64,000 bases of DNA, from contig JADJTH010000001.1 of NCBI GenBank assembly GCA_016711325.1, forward strand, positions 248,001 to 312,000. The letters are read 5' to 3'. Shown in pieces: positions 34,807-43,763 of the stretch. The translations under genes and the position numbers were made by a program. The notes beneath the pieces are model-generated. The model worked only from the letters and a program-made list of their open reading frames with translations, did no database searches and was not told where the DNA came from. Positions within the stretch are counted from its first letter, which is position 1. The number at the start of each line of letters is the position of its first letter. Origin of the DNA: Nigerium sp. GTDB taxonomy: Bacteria > Actinomycetota > Actinomycetes > Propionibacteriales > Propionibacteriaceae.

Positions 34807-35235
34807 ATGAAGCTCGAAGACGTGATCCGCAGCAAGGGAAGCTCCGTCGTGACCATCGCGCCGACCGCCAGCGTGACCGAGCTGGTGTCGCTGATGGCCG
34901 ACCACAACATCGGTGCCGTCGTCGTCTCCTCCGACGGCGCGACCATCGAGGGGATCGTGAGCGAGCGCGATGTCGTGCGTGGCCTCGCCCAGCGGGGGGC
35001 CGAGGCCGTCGACGCCACCGTCGCCGACCTGATGACCGTCGATGTCGTGGTCGGCAGCCCCGAGGACCGCATCGAGGAGACCGCGCACACCATGACCGTC
35101 AGGCGGGTGCGGCACGTGCCGATCCGGGTGGACGGCAAGCTCGCCGCCATCGTCTCGATCGGCGACGTCGTCAAGTACCGGATCGACCAACTGACCGACG
35201 AGCGCAACCATCTGCTCGACTATCTGCACACGTGA
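34807..35235 (+). CDS. Tandem CBS-domain protein
   Basis: A 142-residue protein made only of two CBS domains (about residues 7-66 and 74-130), which together bind an adenosine nucleotide. The motifs NIGAVVVSSDGATIEGIVSERDVVR and RHVPIRVDGKLAAIVSIGDVV are typical. Stand-alone CBS pairs usually sense energy state or S-adenosyl-methionine. Divergent from metB, 57 bases apart. GTGA overlap with the acylphosphatase gene. Confidence 0.92.
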   Translation: MKLEDVIRSKGSSVVTIAPTASVTELVSLMADHNIGAVVVSSDGATIEGIVSERDVVRGLAQRGAEAVDATVADLMTVDVVVGSPEDRIEETAHTMTVRRVRHVPIRVDGKLAAIVSIGDVVKYRIDQLTDERNHLLDYLHT

Positions 35236-35522
35236 GAGTCGGCGCGGTGCGCGCGATCGTCCGGGTCGACGGTCTCGTGCAGGGGGTGGGGTTCCGCTGG
35301 TGGGTGACGCGGCAGGCCGAGCGACTCGGCCTGTCCGGTTACGCCGCCAACCGCTTCGACGGGTCGGTGGAGGTGGACGCCCAGGGTCGGCGCGCCGATG
35401 TCGAAGAGTTGGTGCGCCTGCTGACGAGCCCGCGCGAGTACCGGCGTCCGGGGCAGGTGAGGCAGTTCGTGGTCGAATGGAAGGTGCCGGACGATTCGAT
35501 CACGACCTGGTCCATTCGCTGA
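35232..35522 (+). CDS. acyP: Acylphosphatase
   Basis: A 96-residue acylphosphatase that hydrolyses acyl phosphates such as carbamoyl phosphate. The phosphate-binding loop VDGLVQGVGFRWWV (near residue 12, catalytic Arg) and the second site YAANRFDGSVEV with the conserved Asn (near 41) are both present. The GTG start at 35232 overlaps the stop of the CBS gene. Confidence 0.93.
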   Translation: MRVGAVRAIVRVDGLVQGVGFRWWVTRQAERLGLSGYAANRFDGSVEVDAQGRRADVEELVRLLTSPREYRRPGQVRQFVVEWKVPDDSITTWSIR

Positions 35523-35532
35523 CCCGCCGCGC

Positions 35533-35550
35533 TCACAGCTCCCACACAGC
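35533..35550 (+). promoter_or_regulatory. PhoP box before two-component operon
   Basis: TCACAGC-TCCC-ACACAGC matches the M. tuberculosis PhoP recognition motif TCACAGC-N4-TCACAGC in 13 of 14 defined positions, with the correct 11-base period. It lies 44 bases before the ATG of the response-regulator gene, suggesting autoregulation. Confidence 0.7.
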
Positions 35551-35593
35551 ACGCGCCTAGCGTGCGCCCCGGCGGCGCTGAGAGTCTCATGAC

Positions 35594-36325
35594 ATGAGGA
35601 GCCCTGACAGCCTGCAGTTGACCCGCCCCGACGGAACGCCGATCCGCGTGCTCACCGTCGACGACGAGCCGGCGATCACCGAGCTGCTGCGCATGGCGCT
35701 GCGCTACGAGGGTTGGGAGGTCCGGACCGCCGCCTCCGGGCTGGGTGCTGTGCAGACGGCGCGCGAGATGCGTCCGGACGTCGTCGTCCTCGACATCATG
35801 CTGCCCGACTTCGACGGCCTCGAGGTGATGCGCCGGATCCGCGCCGAGCAGCCCGACATGCCGGTGATCTTCCTCACCGCGAAGGACGCCGTGGACGACC
35901 GGATCTCGGGGCTCACCGCCGGCGGCGACGACTACGTCACCAAGCCGTTCTCCCTCGAGGAACTCGTCGCCCGTCTGCGCGGCCTGCTGCGCCGCTCGGG
36001 CGCGACCACCGCGCGTCCCGACTCCGAGCTCGTGGTCGGCGACCTGCGCCTCGACGAGGATTCCCACGAGGTCACCCGCGCCGGTGAGGCGATCCACCTC
36101 ACCGCGACCGAGTTCGAGCTGCTGCGTTTCCTGATGCGCAACCCGCGGCGTGTCCTCTCGAAGGCGCAGATCCTCGACCGGGTGTGGAACTACGACTTCG
36201 GCGGGCAAGCCAACGTGGTGGAGCTGTACATCTCCTACCTCCGCAAGAAGATCGACTCCGGACGCGAACCGATGATCCACACGCTCCGGGGCGCGGGGTA
36301 TGTGCTGAAGCCGGCGACCGGATGA
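35594..36325 (+). CDS. PhoP-like OmpR-family response regulator
   Basis: A 243-residue regulator. The receiver domain has the phospho-acceptor Asp67 in VVVLDIMLPDFDG, Thr in FLTAKD and Lys in DDYVTKPFS; the C-terminal winged helix has LTATEFELLRFLMRNPRRVLSKAQILDRVW and NVVELYISYLRKKID. Overall it resembles PhoP, TcrX and TrcR of mycobacteria. A PhoP-type direct repeat lies just upstream. The 3' end overlaps the histidine kinase start (ATGA), so they are an operon. Confidence 0.95.
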   Translation: MRSPDSLQLTRPDGTPIRVLTVDDEPAITELLRMALRYEGWEVRTAASGLGAVQTAREMRPDVVVLDIMLPDFDGLEVMRRIRAEQPDMPVIFLTAKDAVDDRISGLTAGGDDYVTKPFSLEELVARLRGLLRRSGATTARPDSELVVGDLRLDEDSHEVTRAGEAIHLTATEFELLRFLMRNPRRVLSKAQILDRVWNYDFGGQANVVELYISYLRKKIDSGREPMIHTLRGAGYVLKPATG

Positions 36326-37719
36326 GCGCGCGAGGAACCCTCAGCCGGCAGCTCGTCGTCCGCGTCACCGCCCTGGTCGCGGCGGTCGCGATCGCCGTGT
36401 CCGCCCTCACGGCGCTCGCCGTCCACCGGATCCTCGTCGACCAGCTCGACCAGCAGCTCGCCTCGACCGCGCAGCGGCTGCGCGACCCGGGCCCGCGCGG
36501 CCCGCTCACCCCGGACGGCGGCCCGGGCCAGATCCAGGGTCTGCTGCGCTACATCGAGGGTGTCGGCGGGGTCGTCCAGGAGGGACGCAGCTACACGCTG
36601 CTGACCGACGACCAGACCGCGCCACTGGACGGGCTGGAGGCCGCCGGCCCGGCCAACGTGCTGGTGCCCGGCGTGGGCACCTACCGCGTCCGGGCCGTCA
36701 CCGACGCAACCACGACCATCGTGATCGGCCTGCCCACCTCGGCCGTCAACTCCACCATGCTCAGCCTGCTGCTGGCCGCCACCGTCCTCACCGCCGTAGC
36801 GATCGTGGCGGCGTTCGGGGCGGCCCGGGCGGTCGTCGAACGCAGCCTGCGCCCGCTCGCGCAGCTGGCCGCGACCGCGCAGCAGGTGTCCGCGCTCGAC
36901 CTGCACTCGGGCGAGGTCGCGGTGCCGGTGCGGGTTCCGGACACCGGCCTGTCCCCGCACCACGAGGTCGCGCAGGTGGGCGTGGCGTTCAACCACATGC
37001 TCGACAACGTCGAGGGTGCACTGGCCGCCCGACAGTGCTCGGAGACGAAGCTGCGCCAGTTCGTCGCCGACGCGAGCCACGAACTGCGCAACCCCTTGGC
37101 GTCCATTCGCGGGTATGCGGAACTCACCCGGCGCGAGCGCGACGAGGTGCCCGACACCACCGCGCATGCCCTCGACCGCATCGAGTCGGAGTCGGAGCGG
37201 ATGTCGGGCCTGGTCAACGACCTGTTGCTGCTGGCCCGCCTCGACGCGAATCCCACGCTGGAGTCGCGCCCGGTGAGCCTGGGCGCGCTGCTCGCCAACG
37301 CGGTGGCGGACGCCGAGGCCGCCGGGCCGGCCCACGCATGGAGCCTCACCCTGCCCGACGACGAGGTCGTCGCGCGCGGCGACGAGGGGCGGGTGCAGCA
37401 GGTGGTGACCAACCTGCTCGCCAACGCGCGCACCCACACCCCGGCCCGCACCCGCGTCGACACCGCGCTCGCCCGCGACGGCAGGTGGGCGGTCGTCACG
37501 GTCACCGACGATGGGCCGGGCATTCCCGAGGACATCCGCGACCGCGTGTTCGAGCGCTTCATGCGCGCCGACAACAGCCGCGTCCGCACCGGGAGCGGCC
37601 AGTCCACCGGTCTCGGCCTCGCGATCGTCGCGGCGGTCGTGGGCGCGCACGGCGGCAGCGTCGGCGTCACCTCGCGCCCGGGCTTCACCCGCTTCACCGT
37701 CCGCCTGCCGCTGGCCTGA
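36322..37719 (+). CDS. Sensor histidine kinase
   Basis: A 465-residue kinase, partner of the preceding regulator. Two membrane helices (about residues 13-36 and 145-170) flank an extracytoplasmic sensor of some 110 residues; a HAMP domain follows, then the H-box ASHELRNPLASIRGY with His253, the N-box NLLANARTHTP and G-boxes DDGPGIP and STGLGLAI. The architecture is of the PhoR/TrcS type. Signal unknown. Confidence 0.95.
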   Translation: MSARGTLSRQLVVRVTALVAAVAIAVSALTALAVHRILVDQLDQQLASTAQRLRDPGPRGPLTPDGGPGQIQGLLRYIEGVGGVVQEGRSYTLLTDDQTAPLDGLEAAGPANVLVPGVGTYRVRAVTDATTTIVIGLPTSAVNSTMLSLLLAATVLTAVAIVAAFGAARAVVERSLRPLAQLAATAQQVSALDLHSGEVAVPVRVPDTGLSPHHEVAQVGVAFNHMLDNVEGALAARQCSETKLRQFVADASHELRNPLASIRGYAELTRRERDEVPDTTAHALDRIESESERMSGLVNDLLLLARLDANPTLESRPVSLGALLANAVADAEAAGPAHAWSLTLPDDEVVARGDEGRVQQVVTNLLANARTHTPARTRVDTALARDGRWAVVTVTDDGPGIPEDIRDRVFERFMRADNSRVRTGSGQSTGLGLAIVAAVVGAHGGSVGVTSRPGFTRFTVRLPLA

Positions 37720-37761
37720 CCGGGCCGGCGCGGGTCCCCCACACGACATGGGAGCACGGGC

Positions 37762-37781
37762 CCGGCCTCGACGACGGCCGG
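37762..37781. terminator. Hairpin between convergent genes
   Basis: CCGGCC-N8-GGCCGG, six bp of GC stem between the kinase gene and the convergent dehydrogenase gene, seven bases from the latter's stop codon. Confidence 0.4.
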
Positions 37782-37787
37782 CTCTGA

Positions 37788-39353
37788 TCAGCGCCCGAGG
37801 CGGCGCAGCAGCCGCAGGCCCGTCGTCGCCACGCGCGCGAAGCGCTCCTCGCTCATCGCCGCCGGCGCCGCCAGCCGCATCAGCCGCTGGGTCGCGACCG
37901 CCTGGGTCTCGGTGAACCGCAGGATCCCCTCAGCGCCCTGGCGGCGTCCGAGCCCCGAGTCGCCCCGCCCGCCCATGGGCGCGCTCACCGACGCGAAGGT
38001 GGCCGCGTACGCCTCGTTGACGTTGACGGTGCCGGCCTCGATCCTGGACGCCAGCGCCCGGGCCCGCCGCCCGTCGCGGCTCCACACGGACGCGTTGAGC
38101 CCGTGCGCGGAATCGTTCGCGGCGGCGACCGCCTCCTCCTCGGTGTCGAACGGGTCGAGGGCGACGACTGGGCCGAAGGTCTCCTCGCGCCAGCACTGCA
38201 TGCCGGGGCGGACGCCCTCGAGCACCACGGGCTCGATGCTCCACGGCGCAAGGTCGGGGCGGGGGCGTCCACCGACGAGCACGCGAGCGCCCCCGGCCTC
38301 GGCGTCGGCGACGTGACGAAGCACCTTGCCGAGCTGCGCGGCGCTGACCAGCGTGCCGACCTCGCCCGACCAGCCGTAGCCGGACGCGAGGTCGAGGCGG
38401 GCCACGGCGTCCACGAACCGGGCGCGGAAGGCACCGTAGACCTCGCGGGAAACGTAGAGCCGCTCGATGCTCACGCAGAGCTGACCGGCGTTCGCGAAGC
38501 AGCCGCGCAGCGCGCCGGCGACGGCCGCGTCCAGGTCGGCGTCCGCGCAGACGATCATGGCGTTCTTGCCGCCGAGCTCCAGGCTCGCGCCGATCAACCG
38601 CTCCCCCGCGCGGGCGGCGACGAGGCGTCCGGTCGCGGTCGAGCCCGTGAAGCAGACGTGATCCACCCGGTCGATCAGGGCGCCGCCGATCGCATCCCCC
38701 GGCCCCGCCACGATCGTCCATACCCCCTCGGGCATCCCCGCCCTGTGCAGCAGGTCGAGCCCGGCGAGCGCGGTCATCATGGTCTGGGCGTCCGGCTTCG
38801 CGACGACCGCGTTTCCCGCCGCGAGCGCCGCGACGCCATCGGCGAACGCCATGGTCAGCGGGTAGTTCCACGGCGCGATCACCCCGACGACGCCCTTGGG
38901 GTGATGGTGCACGTCGACCCGGGTCAGGCCCGGCACCACGCCCGGACGCCGCCCGCTCCGCAGCACGTTCTCGGCGGTGCGTCCGCAGTGGCGGGCCGTC
39001 AGCGCCAGGTGGGCGATCTCATCGAAGGCGTCACGGCGCGCCTTGCCGGTCTCGGCGATGATCAGATCAGCGAGCCGGTGCTGCTCGTCGAGCAGCAGAT
39101 CGTGGAACCTCAGCAGGATCCGCCCGCGCTCCCGAGCGCCGAGCGCGGCCCACCCGCGTCGCGCCCGCCGAGCGACCGCGACCGCGGCGTCCACGTCGGC
39201 CACGCTCGACTGCGGGATCGACGCGACGGGACCGCCGTCGAGCGGCGACACCGTCTCGACCGTCGTGCCCTCAGTCGCCGTCACCAGCCTCAGCAGCCCG
39301 TCGATCTCGGCCGACGCCGGCCGGTGGTCGCCGATGCGCGGGGTCCTCGTCAT
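37788..39353 (-). CDS. gabD2: Succinate-semialdehyde dehydrogenase (GabD2-like)
   Basis: A 521-residue aldehyde dehydrogenase. Catalytic Glu in LELGGKNAMI (near residue 260) and Cys in CFANAGQLCVS (near 295) are intact, as are the NAD(P)-binding APWNYPL and FTGSTATGR motifs. Similarity to the NADP-dependent succinate-semialdehyde dehydrogenase GabD2 of mycobacteria suggests oxidation of succinic semialdehyde to succinate, though ALDH substrates are hard to predict. ATG at 39353. No GABA-pathway neighbours. Confidence 0.85.
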   Translation of the reverse strand: MTRTPRIGDHRPASAEIDGLLRLVTATEGTTVETVSPLDGGPVASIPQSSVADVDAAVAVARRARRGWAALGARERGRILLRFHDLLLDEQHRLADLIIAETGKARRDAFDEIAHLALTARHCGRTAENVLRSGRRPGVVPGLTRVDVHHHPKGVVGVIAPWNYPLTMAFADGVAALAAGNAVVAKPDAQTMMTALAGLDLLHRAGMPEGVWTIVAGPGDAIGGALIDRVDHVCFTGSTATGRLVAARAGERLIGASLELGGKNAMIVCADADLDAAVAGALRGCFANAGQLCVSIERLYVSREVYGAFRARFVDAVARLDLASGYGWSGEVGTLVSAAQLGKVLRHVADAEAGGARVLVGGRPRPDLAPWSIEPVVLEGVRPGMQCWREETFGPVVALDPFDTEEEAVAAANDSAHGLNASVWSRDGRRARALASRIEAGTVNVNEAYAATFASVSAPMGGRGDSGLGRRQGAEGILRFTETQAVATQRLMRLAAPAAMSEERFARVATTGLRLLRRLGR

Positions 39354-39436
39354 GGCGCAACCCTAACGAAGCCCGGACGCCCGGATCCGGCCAAGCGGGT
39401 CGGACACCCGTGCGGTGCTCGGCGCGGCGTCGCGAG

Positions 39437-40204
39437 CTAGGCAGGCAGGTGGGCGTCCACCAGGCTCAGGATGGGCTGAAGGTCATCGACCGGCACCTGT
39501 CCGGGCGCCGACGCACGGCCCACCATGGCAAACGTCGCGCATGAGCCGAAGGCCTGCCCGGCGATCCGCGTGATCATGCCGAGACCCGACATGGACATCG
39601 TCAGCACCGGCGTGTCGGCGTGGTCGGTCGCCATGGTGGCGGTCGCACTCAGGAGCGTCACCACGTCGGCCCGACCGGTGGGCATGACCGCCATCTTGGC
39701 GACGTCGCAGCCCCGGTCCTGCATGGCGACCAGGCGGCGCACGATCTCGTCGGCGGCCGGAGTCGCCGCGAAGTCATGGTTGCTGCCGACCACCGCCACG
39801 CCGTGCTCGTGGGCCGCCTCGATCACCGCGTCGCCGGCTGCGGCGTCGTAGAACAGTTCCACGTCGACGGCGTCCACCAGACCGGACGCGATCAGCCGGG
39901 TGTTGAGCTCGGTGTAGACGGCCGGCTCGATGGCCCGCTCGCCCCCTTCGCCCTTGGTGCGGAACGTGAACAGCAGCGGCCGTCCGCCGAGCACCGCCAC
40001 GATCGACTCGGCGACCGCGAGCACCGCGTCGGGATCGAGGGCACCGGCGAAGAAATCCACCCGCCACTCGACGATGTCGAGCTGATGCCCGGCCAGCTCG
40101 GACGCCTGCGCGACCACCTCCTCGGCGGCGCGCCCCGTGATCGGGACGATGACCTTCGCCCGGCCTTCGCCGAGCGAGACGTTCCGTAGTCGCACCGTAC
40201 GCAT
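39437..40204 (-). CDS. aroD: 3-Dehydroquinate dehydratase, type I
   Basis: A 255-residue type I (AroD) dehydroquinase that converts 3-dehydroquinate to 3-dehydroshikimate in the shikimate pathway. The strand motif EWRVDFF (near residue 46), the catalytic His in VGSNHDF (near 143) and the Schiff-base Lys in VAKMAVMP (near 170) are all present. Most actinobacteria use the unrelated type II enzyme, so this one may be catabolic or a replacement. It has no shikimate-pathway neighbours. ATG at 40204. Confidence 0.93.
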   Translation of the reverse strand: MRTVRLRNVSLGEGRAKVIVPITGRAAEEVVAQASELAGHQLDIVEWRVDFFAGALDPDAVLAVAESIVAVLGGRPLLFTFRTKGEGGERAIEPAVYTELNTRLIASGLVDAVDVELFYDAAAGDAVIEAAHEHGVAVVGSNHDFAATPAADEIVRRLVAMQDRGCDVAKMAVMPTGRADVVTLLSATATMATDHADTPVLTMSMSGLGMITRIAGQAFGSCATFAMVGRASAPGQVPVDDLQPILSLVDAHLPA

Positions 40205-40302
40205 GCTTCCCCTTCACCGTCGCTTCCGTCGCGCGGAGACCATGATCGCGCAGGCAATCGGAGCCATGGACCCATGCCCGGCGGGACCCGGGCCGGCGAC
40301 CC

Positions 40303-40345
40303 ACGGAGGGCCCGTGGGCGGCACAGCCGTCCACGGGCCCTCCGT
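40303..40345 (-). terminator. Strong hairpin terminator of ppdK
   Basis: A perfect 15-bp stem, ACGGAGGGCCCGTGG paired with CCACGGGCCCTCCGT, around a 13-base loop, beginning nine bases beyond the stop codon of ppdK. No U-tract. Confidence 0.75.
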
Positions 40346-40353
40346 ACGGGCAC

Positions 40354-43005
40354 TCAGGGGTTCAGCAGCGCCGCCCGTGCCGCCGCGAGGCGGGCGATCG
40401 GCACACGGAACGGCGAGCAGGACACGTAGTCGAGCCCCGCCTTGTGGAAGAACTCCACCGACGCGGGATCGCCGCCGTGCTCCCCGCAGACACCTGTCTT
40501 CAGGGACGGCTTGGTCGAGCGGCCCTTCTCGACGCCGATCTCGACCAGCTGGCCGATGCCCTCCTGGTCGAGCGACGCGAACGGGTTGAACGGCATGATC
40601 TCGGCATCCACGTAGTAGCCCAGGAAGCCCGCCTCGGCGTCGTCGCGCGAGATGCCGATGCCGGTCTGGGTGAGGTCGTTGGTGCCGAAGCTGAAGAAGT
40701 CGGCGACCTCAGCGATCTGGTCGGCCGTCAGCGCGGCGCGCGGGATCTCGATCATCGTGCCGACCGTGTAGTCCAGGCGCGTGCCGGCCTTGGCCAGCTC
40801 GTCTTCGACAGCCTTCTCGACGATCGCGCGCTGAACCTCCAGCTCCTTCTTGATCACCACCAACGGAATCATGATCTCGACGCCGACCGTCTCGCCCTCG
40901 CGCTCGAGCACGGCCAGGGCCGCACGGATGATGGCGCGCGCCTGCATCTCGGGAATCGACGGGTACAGCATCGCCAGCCGGCAGCCGCGGGTGCCGAGCA
41001 TCGGGTTCTGCTCGTGCAGCTTCTTCACCTGACCCAACGTCTCGCGCTCGCGGGCGATCTCGTCGGCCGGCGCCCCCGTCAGCTCCAGGCGCTGCACCAG
41101 CAGCGACTGCTCGACGAGGTTCGGCAGGAACTCGTGCAGCGGCGGGTCGAGCAGGCGCACCGTCACCGGCAGCCCCTTCATCGCCGTGAAGATCTGCTCG
41201 AAGTCGGCCTGCTGCATCGGCAGGATCTTGGCCAGCGCGGCAGCGCGCTGTTCCTCGGTCTCGGCGAGGATCATCTCACGCACCGCCGGCAGGCGATCCG
41301 CGACCATGAACATGTGCTCGGTGCGCGCCAGGCCGATGCCTTCGGCGCCCAGCTCGCGGGCCTTCGAGGCGTCCTCGAAGTTTTCGGCGTTGGCCCGGAC
41401 GCCGAGGCGCCGCACGCTGTCGGCCCAGGCGCCCACCTGCTGGAAGTCCTCGTTGATGGACGGCGGCACCAGCTCCAGGGCACCCGGGTACACCTCGCCC
41501 GTCGTGCCGTCGAGCGTCAGCACGTCCGTCCTGCCGTAGCTGACGCCGGCGATGGTCACTGTCTCGCCGGCGACGTCGATCTTGATACCCGGCGCACCCG
41601 CCACACAGGGGATGCCCATGCCGCGGGCGACCACCGCCGCGTGCGAGGTCATGCCGCCGTGGGCGGTCAGCACGCCCTGCGAGACCATGACGCCGGCGAT
41701 GTCGTCGGGCGTCGTCTCGTAGCGAACCAGGATGATCTTCTCGCCGGCCTTGCCGCGCTCGGCGGCGTCGTCGGCGTCGAACGACAGCGCACCGACGGCC
41801 GCGCCCGGCGACGCGGGCAGGCCCTTGACGAGGCACGCCTGGCCGTGGGCCGGGTCGATGCCCGGGTGCAGAAGGGCGTCCAGCTGCGCAGGCTCGATGC
41901 GCAGGATGGCCTCCTCCTTGGTGATCAGCCCCTCCTCGACCATGTCGACGGCGGTCTTCACCGCGGCCGCGGCCGTCCGCTTACCGTTGCGGGTCTGCAG
42001 CATGTAGAGCTTGCGATCCTCGATCGTGAACTCCATGTCCTGCATGTCCTTGTTGTGCCGCTCGAGGAGCTCCATCGTCGCGAGAAGCTCGTGGAAGGCC
42101 TCGGGCAGAACCTCTTCCATCTCCTCCAGCGGACGCGGCGTACGGATGCCCGCCACCACGTCCTCGCCCTGGGCGTTAGTCAGGAACTCGCCGTAGAGTT
42201 CCTTGCCGCCGGTGGACGGATTGCGCGAGAAACACACGCCGGTCGCGGACGTCTCGCCGCGATTGCCGAACACCATTTCTTGCACGTTCACGGCCGTGCC
42301 GAGATCGCGGCTGATGCCCTGCGAGCGGCGGTACACTTCGGCGCGCGGGTTCAGCCAGCTCCTGAAGACCGCGTCGACCGAGCGGAGCAGCTGCTCCTTC
42401 GGGTCGGTCGTCCAGTGCCCGCCCAGCGCCTCGTTGGCGAGCGCCTTGAACCGCTGGGTGAGCTCCTTGAGATCCTCAGCCGTCAGGTCGGTGTCCAGCT
42501 CGGCGCCCTTGGCCGCCTTCATCTCGGTCAGCGCGTCCTCGAACACATTCGGCGCGATGCCCTCGACGACCTCGCCGTACATGGAGACGAAGCGGCGGTA
42601 GCAGTCCCAGGCGAAGCGCTCGTTGTCGGCGAGCGCGGCCACGGCGGCCACCGTCTCATCGGAGATGCCGAGGTTGAGGATCGTGTCCATCATGCCGGGC
42701 ATGGACGCGACGGCGCCCGAGCGGATCGACACCAGCAGTGGATTCTCGGGTGAGCCAAGCTTCTTGCCGGTGCGCTCTTCGAGACGGGCCAGGCCCGCGT
42801 CGATCTGCGCGGCGAGGCCGTCGGGCCACTCGCCGTCGTTGTTCATGGAAGCCACGCACGACTGCGTGGTCACGGTGAAGGCGTCCGGGACGGGGACGCC
42901 GATGCGATGCATCTCAGCGAGGTTGGCACCTTTGCCGCCCAGGAGCGGCTTGAGCGACGCGTCGCCCTCGTTGAGGTCGTAGACCCACTTAGTCTGATCG
43001 GTCAT
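40354..43005 (-). CDS. ppdK: Pyruvate, phosphate dikinase
   Basis: An 883-residue PPDK, interconverting pyruvate + ATP + Pi with phosphoenolpyruvate + AMP + PPi. The ATP-grasp N-terminal part (GGKGANLAEMHRIGVPVP near residue 22), the central phospho-histidine domain (LTAHGGMTSHAAVVARGMG with catalytic His near 458) and the PEP/pyruvate barrel with TKPSLKTGVCGEHGGDP (catalytic Cys near 832) are complete. ATG at 43005 with AGGAG upstream. No regulatory kinase/phosphatase gene (DUF299) is adjacent. In propionic-type fermenters this enzyme works in glycolysis or gluconeogenesis with pyrophosphate. Confidence 0.97.
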   Translation of the reverse strand: MTDQTKWVYDLNEGDASLKPLLGGKGANLAEMHRIGVPVPDAFTVTTQSCVASMNNDGEWPDGLAAQIDAGLARLEERTGKKLGSPENPLLVSIRSGAVASMPGMMDTILNLGISDETVAAVAALADNERFAWDCYRRFVSMYGEVVEGIAPNVFEDALTEMKAAKGAELDTDLTAEDLKELTQRFKALANEALGGHWTTDPKEQLLRSVDAVFRSWLNPRAEVYRRSQGISRDLGTAVNVQEMVFGNRGETSATGVCFSRNPSTGGKELYGEFLTNAQGEDVVAGIRTPRPLEEMEEVLPEAFHELLATMELLERHNKDMQDMEFTIEDRKLYMLQTRNGKRTAAAAVKTAVDMVEEGLITKEEAILRIEPAQLDALLHPGIDPAHGQACLVKGLPASPGAAVGALSFDADDAAERGKAGEKIILVRYETTPDDIAGVMVSQGVLTAHGGMTSHAAVVARGMGIPCVAGAPGIKIDVAGETVTIAGVSYGRTDVLTLDGTTGEVYPGALELVPPSINEDFQQVGAWADSVRRLGVRANAENFEDASKARELGAEGIGLARTEHMFMVADRLPAVREMILAETEEQRAAALAKILPMQQADFEQIFTAMKGLPVTVRLLDPPLHEFLPNLVEQSLLVQRLELTGAPADEIARERETLGQVKKLHEQNPMLGTRGCRLAMLYPSIPEMQARAIIRAALAVLEREGETVGVEIMIPLVVIKKELEVQRAIVEKAVEDELAKAGTRLDYTVGTMIEIPRAALTADQIAEVADFFSFGTNDLTQTGIGISRDDAEAGFLGYYVDAEIMPFNPFASLDQEGIGQLVEIGVEKGRSTKPSLKTGVCGEHGGDPASVEFFHKAGLDYVSCSPFRVPIARLAAARAALLNP

Positions 43006-43176
43006 TGAACAGGCTTCTCCTTCATGTGCTCCGTGACACGACGGCGTGCTGGGCACAGGCCCACGGACGGCGGAGCGGCCCGCCCGATCTGTGCAGACCC
43101 CACCGTAGTCGAACCTGCCCCCTGCGGCACGCGTTGCGACGCGGCGTTCACCGGGCGCCGCCGCGCACGCACGTGG

Positions 43177-43626
43177 TCAGCGATCGTGATCGGTCTCGAT
43201 CGCGCCGATCATCGCGACGCGTTCGGCGTGGCGCCCGCCCAGGAAATCGGCGGCCAGCCACTCGTCGACGATCATCTTCGCCAGTTCCACGCCGACGACC
43301 CGGGAGCCGAAAGCCAGCACGTTGGCGTCGTTGTGTTCGCGCGCCATGCGGGCGGAATACGGCTCACTGCACACGCAACAGCGAACGCCGCGCACCTTGT
43401 TGGCGGCGATCGAGATGCCGATCCCCGTCCCGCAGATCACGATGCCGGCCTCGACCTCGCCGCTCGCCACCCCTTCGGCCACGAGCCGCCCCCAGGTGGG
43501 GTAGTCGGTGCGCTCGACGCTGTGGGTGCCGTGGTCGACGACCTCGTGGCCGAGCGATTCCAGGTGCTGCTTGATCTCGAGCTTCATGCCGTACGCGGAA
43601 TGGTCGTTGCCGATACCGAGCTTCAT
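43177..43626 (-). CDS. rpiB: Ribose-5-phosphate isomerase B
   Basis: A 149-residue RpiB/LacAB-family isomerase of ribose 5-phosphate and ribulose 5-phosphate. The N-terminal GNDHSAYGMKLEIKQHL and the ICGTGIGISIAANKVRGVRCCVCSE stretch (near residue 65-90) with the active-site residues are clear. ATG at 43626. Likely expressed alone. Confidence 0.95.
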   Translation of the reverse strand: MKLGIGNDHSAYGMKLEIKQHLESLGHEVVDHGTHSVERTDYPTWGRLVAEGVASGEVEAGIVICGTGIGISIAANKVRGVRCCVCSEPYSARMAREHNDANVLAFGSRVVGVELAKMIVDEWLAADFLGGRHAERVAMIGAIETDHDR

Positions 43627-43744
43627 CGCAACCTCGCTTCGTGGGAATCGGGGCCTAGGGTAGCCCGCCGATCCCGCCAGGGAGCAAGACGAACGGCCGG
43701 TTCTCAGCCAAGAACCCCGCCGCGGACGCCACCGCGACGGTCGG

Positions 43745-43763
43745 TAAGGTAAGCCTCATGTCC
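43745..43763 (+). promoter_or_regulatory. Half-matching IdeR-like box at a methyltransferase start
   Basis: TAAGGTAAGCCTCATGTCC: the first 12 bases fit the IdeR consensus perfectly, the right half does not. It overlaps the ATG at 43758. It could be chance; listed as weak. Confidence 0.25.
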
